A DNA stretch of 64,000 nt from Denitrificimonas halotolerans (GCF_034259425.1 NZ_JAXIVU010000001.1:186001-250000); one strand, 5' to 3'; positions 26,398 through 35,762 are shown, counted from the stretch's first letter. Notes: generated by a model from the sequence alone, not told the origin. Numbers and translations: made by a program.

Positions 26398-26472
26398 AGG
26401 GGCGTCGCCAAGCGGTAAGGCAGCAGGTTTTGATCCTGCCATGCGTTGGTTCGAATCCAGCCGCCCCTGCCA
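26398..26472 (+). tRNA. tRNA-Gln (TTG)
   Basis: This is a 75-nt cloverleaf with acceptor AGGGGCG/CGCCCCT, anticodon TTG in CAGGTTTTGATCCTG, T-arm GGTTCGAATCC and an encoded CCA. A 17-bp AT dyad (TACATTTT-T-AAAATGTA) lies just upstream within the spacer behind ispE. Confidence 0.97.
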
Positions 26473-26480
26473 CATTACGA

Positions 26481-26526
26481 AACCTTCGTGGTTTCGCGTT
26501 GATCGCGAAAGCACGAAGGTTTTTTT
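26481..26526 (+). terminator. terminator after tRNA-Gln, ahead of prs
   Basis: A long stem AACCTTCGTG...CACGAAGGTT with an inner TTCGCG/CGCGAA stem is followed by a T run. It ends 35 bases before the prs start, so it could also attenuate read-through into prs. Confidence 0.85.
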
Positions 26527-26560
26527 CGTCAGGCCCACCCTCAGTAAACAGGTACTGCGC

Positions 26561-27502
26561 GTGTCCAAGATGATGATCTTTACGGGGAACGCAAACCCCG
26601 ACCTCGCTCGCCGTGTAGCAGCACAATTGTATATTCCATTGGGCGATGCTTCGATCGGTAAATTCTCTGACGGTGAAGTCAGTGTGGAAATCAACGAGAA
26701 CGTTCGTGGTAAGGATGTATTCTTAATACAACCAACCTGCGCACCGACCAATGATAACCTCATGGAACTCATCGTAATGATTGATGCTTTCCGCCGCTCT
26801 TCGGCGTCACGCATCACTGCCGTGATTCCTTACTTCGGTTATGCTCGTCAAGACCGTCGTCCACGTTCAGCTCGTGTAGCTATTAGCGCTAAAGTAGTTG
26901 CTGATATGCTGTCAGGTGTTGGCGTTGACCGCGTACTCACTGTCGACTTGCATGCTGACCAAATTCAAGGTTTCTTTGATATCCCAGTAGATAATATCTA
27001 CGGTTCTCCAGTGTTAGTGGATGATATCCATACTCAGCGCTTTGAAAACCTCATGATTGTTTCTCCAGATATCGGCGGTGTTGTTCGTGCCCGAGCTGTA
27101 GCCAAGGCCTTAGGCGTTGACCTTGCTATTATTGACAAGCGTCGCCCTAAAGCAAACCAGTCGGAAGTAATGCATATTATCGGTGATGTTCAAGACCGTA
27201 CGTGCATTCTAGTTGACGACATGGTTGACACAGCAGGAACCCTTTGCACTGCAGCTAAAGCACTTAAAGAGCGTGGCGCATCGCAAGTTTTAGCGTATTG
27301 CACTCACCCAATACTATCGGGCCGAGCGATCGAAAATATCGAAAACTCACTGCTTGATGAGATTGTAGTCACCAACACTATTCCACTGTCCGCTGCAGCT
27401 CAAGCCTGCCCACGCATTCGTCAACTCGACATTGCACCTGTAGTTGCTGAAGCTGTACGCCGAATCAGTAATGAAGAATCGATTAGTGCAATGTTCCGCT
27501 GA
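26561..27502 (+). CDS. prs: ribose-phosphate pyrophosphokinase
   Basis: This 313-residue class I PRPP synthetase supplies PRPP for purines, pyrimidines, NAD, His and Trp. Family blocks are FTGNANPDLARR, GDASIGKFSDGE, the flexible-loop region RQDRRPRSARVAISAK, and the PRPP-binding ILVDDMVDTAGTL. The start is a GTG (VSKMMIFTGN); the upstream reading frame from 26441 passes through the tRNA-Gln gene and its terminator and is not coding. The 313-residue length agrees with Pseudomonas Prs. Confidence 0.97.
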   Translation: MSKMMIFTGNANPDLARRVAAQLYIPLGDASIGKFSDGEVSVEINENVRGKDVFLIQPTCAPTNDNLMELIVMIDAFRRSSASRITAVIPYFGYARQDRRPRSARVAISAKVVADMLSGVGVDRVLTVDLHADQIQGFFDIPVDNIYGSPVLVDDIHTQRFENLMIVSPDIGGVVRARAVAKALGVDLAIIDKRRPKANQSEVMHIIGDVQDRTCILVDDMVDTAGTLCTAAKALKERGASQVLAYCTHPILSGRAIENIENSLLDEIVVTNTIPLSAAAQACPRIRQLDIAPVVAEAVRRISNEESISAMFR

Positions 27503-27608
27503 ATATTGCGCAATCAACTACCGCCTAACTGATAATTAGGCTTTCACAACCCGCTCATCACTGGTCGCAAGTTGGTGAGTGTAGTTGTTCATTTGGAGAG
27601 AAACATAC

Positions 27609-28259
27609 ATGAGCGAATTTACTCTAAACGCAAAAGCGCGTAACGATTTAGGGAAAGGTGCGAGCCGCCGCCTACGTCGTGACGCGAGTCTGATTCCAGC
27701 TGTTGTCTACGGTGGCGATAAAGCCCCAGCACTAGTGAGCTTAGAAAACCGTGAAGTAGCTAAATTGTTACTCAACGACGCTGCGTTCAGTAGCATTCTA
27801 TCGCTGAACATTGACGGTGCTAAAGAAAATGTTCTTATCAAAGACTTGCAACGTCATCCAGCTAAAGGCTTTGTGCTACACGCTGACTTTGTTCGCGTTA
27901 TCGCAGGTCAAAAACTGACTACAATTGTGCCTGTCGAACTTGTTAACGAGAACGATTGCGTTGGTGTTAAGATTGGTGGTGGTGATATTTTCCGTCTTGC
28001 AACAGAAATCGAAGTTACTTGCTTACCACAAGACTTACCAGACTTCATTGAAGTTGACGTAAAAGAGTTAGATCTGAACGAAACCTTACACTTATCAGAT
28101 ATCAAAGCACCTAAAGGCGTTGAATTCACTGCTCTTGAGCACGAAAACAACCTAGCAGTTGTAACTGTAAGCCCCGCCCGCGTTGAAGAAGTAAGTGACG
28201 AAGATCAGGATCAGCCAGCAGAAGCTGCTGACTCTGAAGGTGCAGCAGAAGAGAAGTAA
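27609..28259 (+). CDS. rplY: 50S ribosomal protein L25/general stress protein Ctc
   Basis: This 216-residue long-form L25 (Ctc/TL5 type) binds 5S rRNA. An N-terminal L25 domain (residues 1-95, with the GKGASRRLRRDASLIPAVVYGG block) is followed by a beta-rich TL5 C-terminal domain and an acidic tail (EEVSDEDQDQPAEAADSE). ATG 27609 follows GGAGAG at 8 bases. It sits between prs and pth as usual. Confidence 0.95.
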   Translation: MSEFTLNAKARNDLGKGASRRLRRDASLIPAVVYGGDKAPALVSLENREVAKLLLNDAAFSSILSLNIDGAKENVLIKDLQRHPAKGFVLHADFVRVIAGQKLTTIVPVELVNENDCVGVKIGGGDIFRLATEIEVTCLPQDLPDFIEVDVKELDLNETLHLSDIKAPKGVEFTALEHENNLAVVTVSPARVEEVSDEDQDQPAEAADSEGAAEEK

Positions 28260-28299
28260 TTTCTCACTGCTGACCTAAAAAGAATAAGGAGCTCCTGTA

Positions 28300-28884
28300 G
28301 TGAATGCTGTAAAACTGATCGTTGGCTTAGGTAACCCTGGCCCAGAATACGACCAGACTCGGCATAACGCGGGAGCTTTTTTTGTTGAGCGTCTTGCTGA
28401 AAAATACGGCGTCAATTTAAGCTTTGATAAAAAATATTTCGGTTTAACCGGAAAACTAAACTATCAAGGCCGTGATGTACGTTTATTAATTCCGACCACC
28501 TACATGAATCGTAGTGGTCAAGCCGTTGCCGCCCTTGCCAATTTTTTCAGAATAAAACCTGAAGAAATTCTGGTCGCACATGATGAGTTAGACATGCCAC
28601 CTGGCGTTGCCAAACTCAAACAAGGCGGTGGACATGGCGGGCACAATGGTTTGCGCGATATTATTGCCTGCCTCGCCAATCAAAAAAACTTTCATCGTTT
28701 GCGTATTGGTATTGGACATCCGGGCCATAGCAGCCAAGTATCAAATTATGTTTTAGGCCGAGCACCACGCAACGAACAAGAGCTTACACTCACCAGTATC
28801 GAATTCGCCCTTGGCGTACTGCCTGACCTCCTTGACGGTAATTTCTCCCGCGCAATGCAGCAGCTACATAGCCAAAAGGCTTGA
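28300..28884 (+). CDS. pth: peptidyl-tRNA hydrolase
   Basis: This 194-residue enzyme releases stalled peptides from tRNA. The catalytic His22 is in GNPGPEYDQTRHNAG, with further conserved PTTYMNRSGQAV, DELDMPPG and GGHGGHNGLRDI blocks. The start is a GTG, supported by AAGGAG 8 bases upstream. ychF follows after 25 bases. Confidence 0.97.
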   Translation: MNAVKLIVGLGNPGPEYDQTRHNAGAFFVERLAEKYGVNLSFDKKYFGLTGKLNYQGRDVRLLIPTTYMNRSGQAVAALANFFRIKPEEILVAHDELDMPPGVAKLKQGGGHGGHNGLRDIIACLANQKNFHRLRIGIGHPGHSSQVSNYVLGRAPRNEQELTLTSIEFALGVLPDLLDGNFSRAMQQLHSQKA

Positions 28885-28909
28885 TTCTTTTTTTCCCGAG
28901 GGACTCATC

Positions 28910-30010
28910 ATGGGATTTAACTGCGGTATCGTAGGTTTGCCCAACGTTGGCAAGTCGACCCTATTTAACGCCTTAACCAAATCTGGCATTGCAGCGGAAA
29001 ATTTTCCGTTCTGCACCATCGAACCAAACACCGGTATTGTAGCCGTACCTGATCCCCGTTTAGGCCCACTAGCTGATATTGTTCAGCCTGAACGGGTGCT
29101 ACCTACCACCATGGAGTTTGTTGATATTGCAGGCCTTGTTGAAGGCGCATCCAAAGGTGAAGGACTGGGCAATAAATTCTTAGCTAACATTCGTGAAACC
29201 GACGCAATTGCTCACGTTGTACGTTGTTTTGAAGATGACAACGTAATCCACGTGTCTAACTCTGTTGACCCAAAGCGTGACATCGAAATCATCGATTTGG
29301 AATTAATCTTCGCTGACTTAGAAAGCTGTGAAAAGCAACTACAGCGTGTCGCCCGTAACGCCAAGGGCGGCGATAAAGAAGCCGTTGCGCAAAAAAACCT
29401 ACTTGAACAATTGATTGCTCACTTCACTGAAGGCAAACCAGCCCGCTCTTTAATCAAAGACTGGAGCGAAGAGGAAAACCGTCTAGTCCGTGGCTTCCAC
29501 CTATTAACCACCAAGCCTGTTATGTACATTGCCAACGTGGCTGAAGATGGTTTTGAAAACAACCCATTCTTAGATATTGTTCATACCATCGCCAAAGAAG
29601 AAGGTGCGCCCGTAGTACCTGTATGCAACAAAATCGAGGCTGAAATTGCTGAGCTCGATGATGGTGAAGAAAAAGACATGTTTCTCGAAGCCCTTGGCCT
29701 CGAAGAGCCCGGATTAAACCGTGTGATTCGCGCTGGATACGAGCTACTGGACTTGCAAACCTACTTTACTGCAGGCGTCAAAGAAGTTCGCGCATGGACC
29801 ACTAAAGTTGGTGCAACTGCTCCACGCGCTGCAGCAGCGATCCATACCGATTTTGAAAAAGGTTTTATTCGCGCTGAAGTTATTTCTTACGAAGATTTCG
29901 TACAATATAAAGGCGAGGCAGGTGCTAAAGAAGCAGGTAAATGGCGCCTAGAAGGTAAAGAATACATCGTTAAAGATGGCGATGTAATGCACTTTAGATT
30001 TAACGTTTAA
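28910..30010 (+). CDS. ychF: redox-regulated ATPase YchF
   Basis: This 366-residue Obg-type P-loop protein (OLA1/YchF) binds ATP and associates with ribosomes. G1 is GLPNVGKST at the N-terminus, with G3 DIAGLVEGASKGEGLGN, a coiled-coil insertion and a C-terminal TGS domain (LQTYFTAGVKEVRAW...VMHFRFNV). ATG 28910 is preceded by GAGG; the longer frame from 28811 overlaps pth and is not credible. Confidence 0.97.
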   Translation: MGFNCGIVGLPNVGKSTLFNALTKSGIAAENFPFCTIEPNTGIVAVPDPRLGPLADIVQPERVLPTTMEFVDIAGLVEGASKGEGLGNKFLANIRETDAIAHVVRCFEDDNVIHVSNSVDPKRDIEIIDLELIFADLESCEKQLQRVARNAKGGDKEAVAQKNLLEQLIAHFTEGKPARSLIKDWSEEENRLVRGFHLLTTKPVMYIANVAEDGFENNPFLDIVHTIAKEEGAPVVPVCNKIEAEIAELDDGEEKDMFLEALGLEEPGLNRVIRAGYELLDLQTYFTAGVKEVRAWTTKVGATAPRAAAAIHTDFEKGFIRAEVISYEDFVQYKGEAGAKEAGKWRLEGKEYIVKDGDVMHFRFNV

Positions 30011-30018
30011 GCCTGTTT

Positions 30019-30065
30019 CAACTGACCTTTTGCACAATAAAGGGAATCATGCAAAAGGTCAGTTG
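30019..30065. terminator. long perfect hairpin between ychF and the thioesterase gene
   Basis: A 16-bp perfect inverted repeat (CAACTGACCTTTTGCA / TGCAAAAGGTCAGTTG) has a 15-base loop and sits between convergent genes, 8 bases past the ychF stop. It lacks a T-run on either side, so it may act as a bidirectional processing or stabilising hairpin instead of a classic terminator. Confidence 0.65.
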
Positions 30066-30067
30066 CA

Positions 30068-30481
30068 CTAACTCTCTCCCACCTTACCTAGCTCTTGCAA
30101 AATACGCTCATGACTATAACTGATCTCAGTCTTACCATGTGGTGCAGGTTTACCATCAGGCCCGATATTTACAAACACCATACGCTCAATGGTCAAAATG
30201 TTTTTATGAGTAATCTTGTTACGTACGACACAGCGCAAAGTAATAGATGTGCGACCAAAAGCTGTAGCCGTAATCCCCAACTCAATAATATCGCCCTGCT
30301 GAGCTGAGCTCACAAAATTCACTTCTGAAATCAGCTTAGTTACAACCTTGTGATTACCCAACTGAACAATGGCATAAATGGCCGCCTCTTCATCGATCCA
30401 ACGTAATAAACTACCACCAAATAAAGTACCATTTGGATTCAAATCTTCAGGTTTAACCCACTTACGTGTATGAAAATTCAT
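30068..30481 (-). CDS. hot-dog fold acyl-CoA thioesterase (YciA-like)
   Basis: This 137-residue single hot-dog domain protein hydrolyses acyl-CoAs. The family block NPNGTLFGGSLLRWIDEEAA carries the conserved Asp/Glu region, followed by VNFVSSAQQGDIIELG and FVNIGPDGKPAPHGK. ATG 30481 is preceded by AGGAGA at 6 bases; a longer frame to 30517 lacks such a site. Chain-length preference cannot be read. The gene stands alone, convergent with ychF. Confidence 0.9.
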   Translation of the reverse strand: MNFHTRKWVKPEDLNPNGTLFGGSLLRWIDEEAAIYAIVQLGNHKVVTKLISEVNFVSSAQQGDIIELGITATAFGRTSITLRCVVRNKITHKNILTIERMVFVNIGPDGKPAPHGKTEISYSHERILQELGKVGES

Positions 30482-30541
30482 TAAGCTTCTCCTAATAAAT
30501 AGATTGGGACGCCACAACCAAGGGACTGCTTTAAAGATTTT

Positions 30542-31165
30542 TTAATTATTATTTTTTACATCGACATGATTACGCTGATAAGTTTCAATTCCCATGGCTT
30601 GAATTTGCCCTTCAATCAAGGCGTCAAAAGGTCGTAGCAACGGGCTAAAGTCAGTTTGCGGCTCTAACACCTCCAATGCATGAGTAACCGCCTCCACAGT
30701 AGCTAAAGACTCTTCATAAGGGGCTTTGCGTAACCGATAACGACTACTATAACCTCTAGGAAAAGTCACTCTTGGTAAAGTTTCCAGTATTGGGTTTGCG
30801 TATAGAATTTTTCGCGCTTTACGCCAAGTGCCATCAGGTACGACTAACAATAAAGGCTTCTGCTCGGATGTATAAGCTGTCAACTCCAGCGCCTGAACAC
30901 CAGGGAACAAAATACAAGGTTGGTAATCAGACTGCTCTAAATAATATTCGAGATTATCCACATGCTCAGCAATCACTAAACGTGCATTACGCAACCCTAA
31001 AACAACAAAACGCGCAGTATTTAGAGCATGTTTAGCTTCATCAGGGTGCTGTATAACCAAAATACGCGTGCGACTGGATAAACTGGGAAGCAAATGACAT
31101 AAACAATGGCTCATAGGGCGAATGCATTGCAAGCAACGCTGTCGCGGCTGATGATTAACACCCAT
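30542..31165 (-). CDS. tapT: DTW-domain tRNA-uridine aminocarboxypropyltransferase
   Basis: This 207-residue member of the DTW family is the group that makes acp3U in tRNA (TapT and relatives). The N-terminal CxxC...CxC cluster (CLQCIRPMSHCLC) is present, and the name-giving block appears as VPDGTWRKARKIL, followed by PRGYSSRYRLRKAP. ATG 31165 lies 7 bases behind GAGGAG; an ATG at 31180 would fall inside that site. The family name is secure; the choice of TapT over a paralogue is less so. Confidence 0.85.
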   Translation of the reverse strand: MGVNHQPRQRCLQCIRPMSHCLCHLLPSLSSRTRILVIQHPDEAKHALNTARFVVLGLRNARLVIAEHVDNLEYYLEQSDYQPCILFPGVQALELTAYTSEQKPLLLVVPDGTWRKARKILYANPILETLPRVTFPRGYSSRYRLRKAPYEESLATVEAVTHALEVLEPQTDFSPLLRPFDALIEGQIQAMGIETYQRNHVDVKNNN

Positions 31166-31401
31166 ATATCTGCTCCTCACCTAACAATACAGTAACCACA
31201 ACCTCAGGATCAAAAGAAAACAAACGCCCATTGTACCCAAAGCTATTTAAGACTTCGCTGCAAACGTGTCGTAATTTTGTATATATATTCAACGTATACC
31301 TTGAACAGCTTAAGTCTTACAACCTCTCTAGCCTAGGTGACTTTTACCAAGCCTTTGAAACCCGTACACTAAACACTCATCTACAGTAAATGGACTAAAC
31401 C

Positions 31402-32163
31402 TTGGACAGCATTATTTACGAAGCATTAGGTATTGGCTTACTGCTGGGCACCCTCTTAGGTTTAACTGGAGCAGGTGGCTCACTTGTAGCTTTACCTTTA
31501 CTCCTCAGCCTGCACTTACCGTTACGTGATGCCATTGGCGTCAGCTTAGGTGCAGTTGGTTTATCTGCTTTGATCGGGGCTCTCGGTCGTTGGCGCTCTG
31601 GCGATGTCCACATTACACCAGTAATTCTCCTTACCATCAGCGGCCTGCCTGGCAGTTGGATTGGCCAACAGCTTGGCCAATGGATCAGTGAATTCTGGTT
31701 AGTTTTAGGTTTCTGCGCACTAGTACTCTGGTCGGCTTGGCGCATGTGGAATAACGCTAGCCTGCCTGAAGTAGCTGATAAAAGATCACTCAATCGGGGC
31801 ATGCTGATCTTTATTGGGCTATGGGTCGGTGTTTTATCCGGTTTAATGGGGGTAGGCGGCGGCTTTTTGATTGTTCCAGCACTTTTATGGTTTAGCCCAC
31901 TTTCAATGCTAGCCGCTACAGCGACCTCCATGGCCGTAATTGCTATTGTCTCTAGTGCTGGATTCTTTATTTATCTCTCCACAGCACAACCACAACTACA
32001 ATTGCTTACTGGTCTAGGTGCTGGCGGTGTTATTGGTGTATTAATCGGCAATCGTTTAGCACAACACCTAGGAGGCCCTGTTTTACAGCGCATTTTTGCC
32101 ATTATGTTGCTGTCAGTCAGTTTATCTTTAGCAGCACAAAAACTATTTCACATATCTGGGTAA
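31402..32163 (+). CDS. TauE/SafE-family sulfite exporter-type permease
   Basis: This 253-residue inner-membrane protein has the two glycine-rich repeats of the family (LLGLTGAGGSLVALPLLL near the N-terminus and GLMGVGGGFLIVPALLW in the middle) and eight or so hydrophobic helices. Substrates in the family include sulfite, sulfonates and organic anions; the substrate here is unknown. The only sensible start is TTG 31402, which begins the first helix; an ATG 12 bases upstream runs into a stop. It is an isolated gene. Confidence 0.85.
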   Translation: MDSIIYEALGIGLLLGTLLGLTGAGGSLVALPLLLSLHLPLRDAIGVSLGAVGLSALIGALGRWRSGDVHITPVILLTISGLPGSWIGQQLGQWISEFWLVLGFCALVLWSAWRMWNNASLPEVADKRSLNRGMLIFIGLWVGVLSGLMGVGGGFLIVPALLWFSPLSMLAATATSMAVIAIVSSAGFFIYLSTAQPQLQLLTGLGAGGVIGVLIGNRLAQHLGGPVLQRIFAIMLLSVSLSLAAQKLFHISG

Positions 32164-32264
32164 ACCGTTACCGGCGTCCGCTTCACCTTCTAGCCATAAA
32201 TGAACGTTTACTCAGCATAACTGCTAAACTATTTTAACCTCTTAACTATCACGGGCATCCGTCC

Positions 32265-35096
32265 ATGAACACTCCAGCAGATACTTCTACTGACACCAAT
32301 CAAGCGATTCCAAAACCCAGATGGTTCAGACGCTTAATGATTGCCTGCACAGTAATTGTTTCAATGTCAGTGATTGCTGTTTTAACCTTTCCCTACACAC
32401 TACCTTGGCTCTTAGACAAACAAGATATTGAGTTTCAATGGGAACACCCTCGTTGGCACCTAGATGGCTTTAGCGCTAGCAATATAAAAATCAAATTACG
32501 CGCTCAAGGCTCTAACCTAAAACAAATAGAACTCAACAATCTGCGCCTCTATTGGACACGACACAAGTTTCCTATCAGACGCTTAGAGATCGACCACCTA
32601 CAAGCCTACTGGCCTTTGACAAACCCTAATGAGGCAACAGAAACAGAACCACTTGTCTTGTCTAACGCTTTATATAAATGGCTTCCACAAGAAGTTCAAC
32701 TCACAAGAATTGAGGCTCAGATCACCGACTTAGGCCTCTTACAAGGCAACCTAAACCTACAAGCCAGTCACTGCGGCCTTATCTGGCAACCTCGCTTACT
32801 CGAAACCTCTTTCACTTTAAAAAACATACCCGCTCACTGGTTCGGAAACATACCCCCTGAGTTACGCCCTGAGCAATTACAAGCCACAATTCAAACCCAT
32901 CCTGATTACAGAACAAATGGAACTAATCAGCAACAGCTTTCTGTGCTACTCAAAACTTTAGGCCCTACCCGCCTAAAGCTTAGCGGGATATTAGATTTAC
33001 AACATACAACAAACTGGGTTGGCGAACTACGTAATGGTCAGTTATCAGCACATCTGAATGCATTCTCAAACCCTCAGCTACAGGCCGAACAACTACAATT
33101 GGATGGTCAATTTACCGCTCGCGCCGACACACAAGGATTTCACTTAGCGTTAATGGAACATGCAACGCTTAAAGCAGAACAGCTCCAACTTCAGGAAGTT
33201 GGCCAAGCACAGAACATTACACTCGAGCTAACTGCATTTGACTTACATGTCCCCTATCAAGAACTCGATAAAGGTCAGCTTACAAGCACATTTCACGGGC
33301 AGATCACCCAGCTTACTGCAGCTCCATTACACAACCAAGATTGGATCTTTGCCGGCTCAGTGAGCGGCCTATTGCCAAAACTGAAAGTCGAGGCTCAACT
33401 CAACGGTCAATACGGCCTCCAACTTACAGGGCAAGCTCAACCACTAACAGATTCAATACAAGGCTATTTAAGCTTAAATGAAATAACTTTCAATACCGGC
33501 AATCCATTACAAAAAACCTTTACCGTCTGGCCGGATGCCCTCGTATTAAATAGTGGTCATTTGCACAGTCACCTCGAGTTTAAGCTCCCATACGAGGCCC
33601 CTCTACAATTCACTGTTCAAACAACCGCTCGTGATCTCATTGGAACCTTTGACCAAACTCGATTTAACCGACTCAATTTAAAGCTATCTAGTGCTACAGA
33701 GGTTACAGCAGGTCAAGAGTGGCAGGCTCAATTACAAAATACACAACTTAAAATACAAGCCGACAAGGTTGCCGATCATACTTTTATCGCTCAACAAGTC
33801 AAAGCCAATGTCCACCTGAGTGCGCATGCAAACGCACAAACATTCAGTTTGCAATTTGCTCAAGATACTCAAGTCCATACCCAGTCACTCAGCTTTCGCG
33901 ATCTTGGCCAAGCTCAGCAGGCCAAGGTGCAACTCGCTCAATTACTCTTGTCAGGACATACCCGCACCCCAGAACAATTGAAGCTAAGCAGCCCTATTCG
34001 TTTAAGCCTCACTCAATTGAGTTCAAACCGACTACACAAACAAGATTGGGATCTGCAGGGACACATCAATGGCCAACTACCTCGACTACAATTCACAGGT
34101 ACACTCAGCAACCAACAGGGTCTTCACCTGACAAGCAATATCCATATACAGAACACAGCTATAACAGGCAGCATCACTCCACAAGAACTTTCTTTTCATA
34201 ATGATAATGTCCTACAAAAAACCTTTACCGACTGGCCTGAAATCATTCTTCTGAATAAGGGGCACATACATAGCCAAATTAACTTTACTCTACCCAACCA
34301 AAGCCCCCTGCAACTGACTGTTCGAGGTAGTGGCAAAGGTCTCAGCGGTATTGCCAATCGCAGTGAGCTTGAAAATTTAAACCTGAACTTCAACCTCCAA
34401 CTTAATGGTGAAAATTTTAAACTATACATTCCACACCTCGACATCGGCGCCCTTGATCCTGGCGTACCATTGAGTTCCATCCAATTGAGTGATGCTAGCT
34501 ATCGTGGCGATCTGAATAACCTATCCCAAGGAGTTGCCAGCTGGCATAAACTCCAAGCGAAACTACTCAATGGCAGGGTTTGGATTGACGAGCAAGAACT
34601 GAACCTACGTCGCTCACAAAAACTATTGCTGCATATTAAAGGTCTGGAATTGGAAGAGCTGTTTCGAGTCTATCCAGCAGAAGGTTTAGCCGGTAACGGT
34701 ACCATCGACGGACTCTTGCCGATCTACTTTGATCAAAACGAAATTTATATCCAGGCCGGTCAACTGGAAGCCCGCGGCCCTGGGGTACTGCGCTTTCAAT
34801 CAGAAAAAATTCAAGCATTAGGCAAAAGCAACCCTGCCATGGCCATTGTGGCCGATGCTTTAGATGATTTTCACTTTAATCACCTCACCAGCGGGTTAAG
34901 TTACGACCAATCCGGTAAACTCACATTAAAAATTCGCTTAAAGGGGCAAAATCCAGATATTGAAAAAGGACGGCCTATTCATTTAAACGTGAATCTTGAA
35001 GACGATATACCCGCCTTGTTGGCTAGTATCCAGCTCAGCGGTCAAGTCAGCGAGATCATCCAAAAGCGTGTTCGAGAACGTCTCGAAAACCGTTAA
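32265..35096 (+). CDS. ydbH: YdbH-family AsmA-like intermembrane lipid transport protein
   Basis: This 943-residue protein has an N-terminal membrane anchor (about residues 26-50) followed by a very long beta-rich periplasmic part of the AsmA-like, repeating beta-groove type, which bridges inner and outer membranes to move phospholipids. The identification rests on the downstream genes ynbE and ydbL, which form the same trio in E. coli. The protein contains an internal duplication: a block around residues 355-480 recurs about 235 residues later (HNQDW at 356 against HKQDW at 591, and LQKTFTVWPD against LQKTFTDWPE). It is longer than E. coli YdbH, which has 879 residues as I recall. Confidence 0.88.
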   Translation: MNTPADTSTDTNQAIPKPRWFRRLMIACTVIVSMSVIAVLTFPYTLPWLLDKQDIEFQWEHPRWHLDGFSASNIKIKLRAQGSNLKQIELNNLRLYWTRHKFPIRRLEIDHLQAYWPLTNPNEATETEPLVLSNALYKWLPQEVQLTRIEAQITDLGLLQGNLNLQASHCGLIWQPRLLETSFTLKNIPAHWFGNIPPELRPEQLQATIQTHPDYRTNGTNQQQLSVLLKTLGPTRLKLSGILDLQHTTNWVGELRNGQLSAHLNAFSNPQLQAEQLQLDGQFTARADTQGFHLALMEHATLKAEQLQLQEVGQAQNITLELTAFDLHVPYQELDKGQLTSTFHGQITQLTAAPLHNQDWIFAGSVSGLLPKLKVEAQLNGQYGLQLTGQAQPLTDSIQGYLSLNEITFNTGNPLQKTFTVWPDALVLNSGHLHSHLEFKLPYEAPLQFTVQTTARDLIGTFDQTRFNRLNLKLSSATEVTAGQEWQAQLQNTQLKIQADKVADHTFIAQQVKANVHLSAHANAQTFSLQFAQDTQVHTQSLSFRDLGQAQQAKVQLAQLLLSGHTRTPEQLKLSSPIRLSLTQLSSNRLHKQDWDLQGHINGQLPRLQFTGTLSNQQGLHLTSNIHIQNTAITGSITPQELSFHNDNVLQKTFTDWPEIILLNKGHIHSQINFTLPNQSPLQLTVRGSGKGLSGIANRSELENLNLNFNLQLNGENFKLYIPHLDIGALDPGVPLSSIQLSDASYRGDLNNLSQGVASWHKLQAKLLNGRVWIDEQELNLRRSQKLLLHIKGLELEELFRVYPAEGLAGNGTIDGLLPIYFDQNEIYIQAGQLEARGPGVLRFQSEKIQALGKSNPAMAIVADALDDFHFNHLTSGLSYDQSGKLTLKIRLKGQNPDIEKGRPIHLNVNLEDDIPALLASIQLSGQVSEIIQKRVRERLENR

Positions 35097-35111
35097 CACA
35101 AGAGGTATTTT

Positions 35112-35303
35112 ATGCGCATTAGCTTAATCTTAAGTGCTTTTGTGCTCGCATTCATGAGCAGTGCTTGTACCCCTACAGTACAGCTTACCGCACCAAGCGA
35201 GCCCATCAATATCAATTTAAACGTAAAAATTGAGCACGAAATTTATATCAAAGTAGATAAAGCACTTGATAACATTCTCGATGAATCTAGCGGTTTATTC
35301 TAA
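35112..35303 (+). CDS. ynbE: YnbE-family outer-membrane lipoprotein
   Basis: This 63-residue lipoprotein has lipobox SSAC and a mature part with the INLNVKIEHEIYIKVDKALD block of the family. In E. coli YnbE pairs with the C-terminus of YdbH at the outer membrane to complete the lipid bridge. It lies 15 bases behind ydbH, and its stop overlaps the ribosome-binding site of ydbL. Confidence 0.92.
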   Translation: MRISLILSAFVLAFMSSACTPTVQLTAPSEPININLNVKIEHEIYIKVDKALDNILDESSGLF

Positions 35304-35313
35304 GGAGCGCAGC

Positions 35314-35661
35314 ATGACTTTTCGCAAACTCTTAATGCCTATATTATTGATCAGCAGTCTTCTTAGTACGTCAGTTATGGCTATGGATCTAAATCAAGCA
35401 ATGAACAGCCTGTCACAGGCTAAAACTGCAGGATTACTCGGGGAGCAACCTAACGGGTACCTCGGCGTCGTGAAAGCTCAAGGCGATGCAGCAGAAATTG
35501 CTCGCCTAATTAACGAAGCACGTCGTACCGAATATAAACGCCTTGCAAATAACAACAATCTTCAGCTGTCTGATGTAGAAACAATGGCCGGCAAAAAAGC
35601 CTTGGATAAAACAGCACCGGGCCTGTACATTCAAGTAAACGGTCGATGGCTGAAAAAATAG
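35314..35661 (+). CDS. ydbL: YdbL-family (DUF1318) periplasmic protein
   Basis: This 115-residue exported protein has a signal peptide (MTFRKLLMPILLISSLLSTS...MA) and a helical DUF1318 domain (KTAGLLGEQPNGYLGVV, the INEARRTEYKRLA block, and the closing PGLYIQVNGRWLKK). It acts with YdbH and YnbE as a modulator. ATG 35314 is fixed by AAGGAG at 35302-35307. Confidence 0.92.
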   Translation: MTFRKLLMPILLISSLLSTSVMAMDLNQAMNSLSQAKTAGLLGEQPNGYLGVVKAQGDAAEIARLINEARRTEYKRLANNNNLQLSDVETMAGKKALDKTAPGLYIQVNGRWLKK

Positions 35662-35701
35662 ACAATAACACCGTTTGACAGCAAATGAGTGCCGATAAGC
35701 T

Positions 35702-35729
35702 TTGATATTTTGTAATATTAAGGTATAGT
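35702..35729 (+). promoter_or_regulatory. sigma70 promoter for tRNA-Pro
   Basis: TTGATA (35702-35707) and TATAGT (35724-35729) are separated by 16 bp, with the expected start near 35736, 27 bases before the tRNA. A consensus TTGACA at 35675-35680 has no matching -10. Confidence 0.6.
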
Positions 35730-35762
35730 CTATGCGTTTTCAGCCACAGCATGAAAACATGT

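Noticed and set aside
35675..35680. TTGACA as the -35 of the tRNA-Pro promoter
   Set aside because: No -10-like hexamer lies 16-18 bp downstream; the TTGATA/TATAGT pair fits better.
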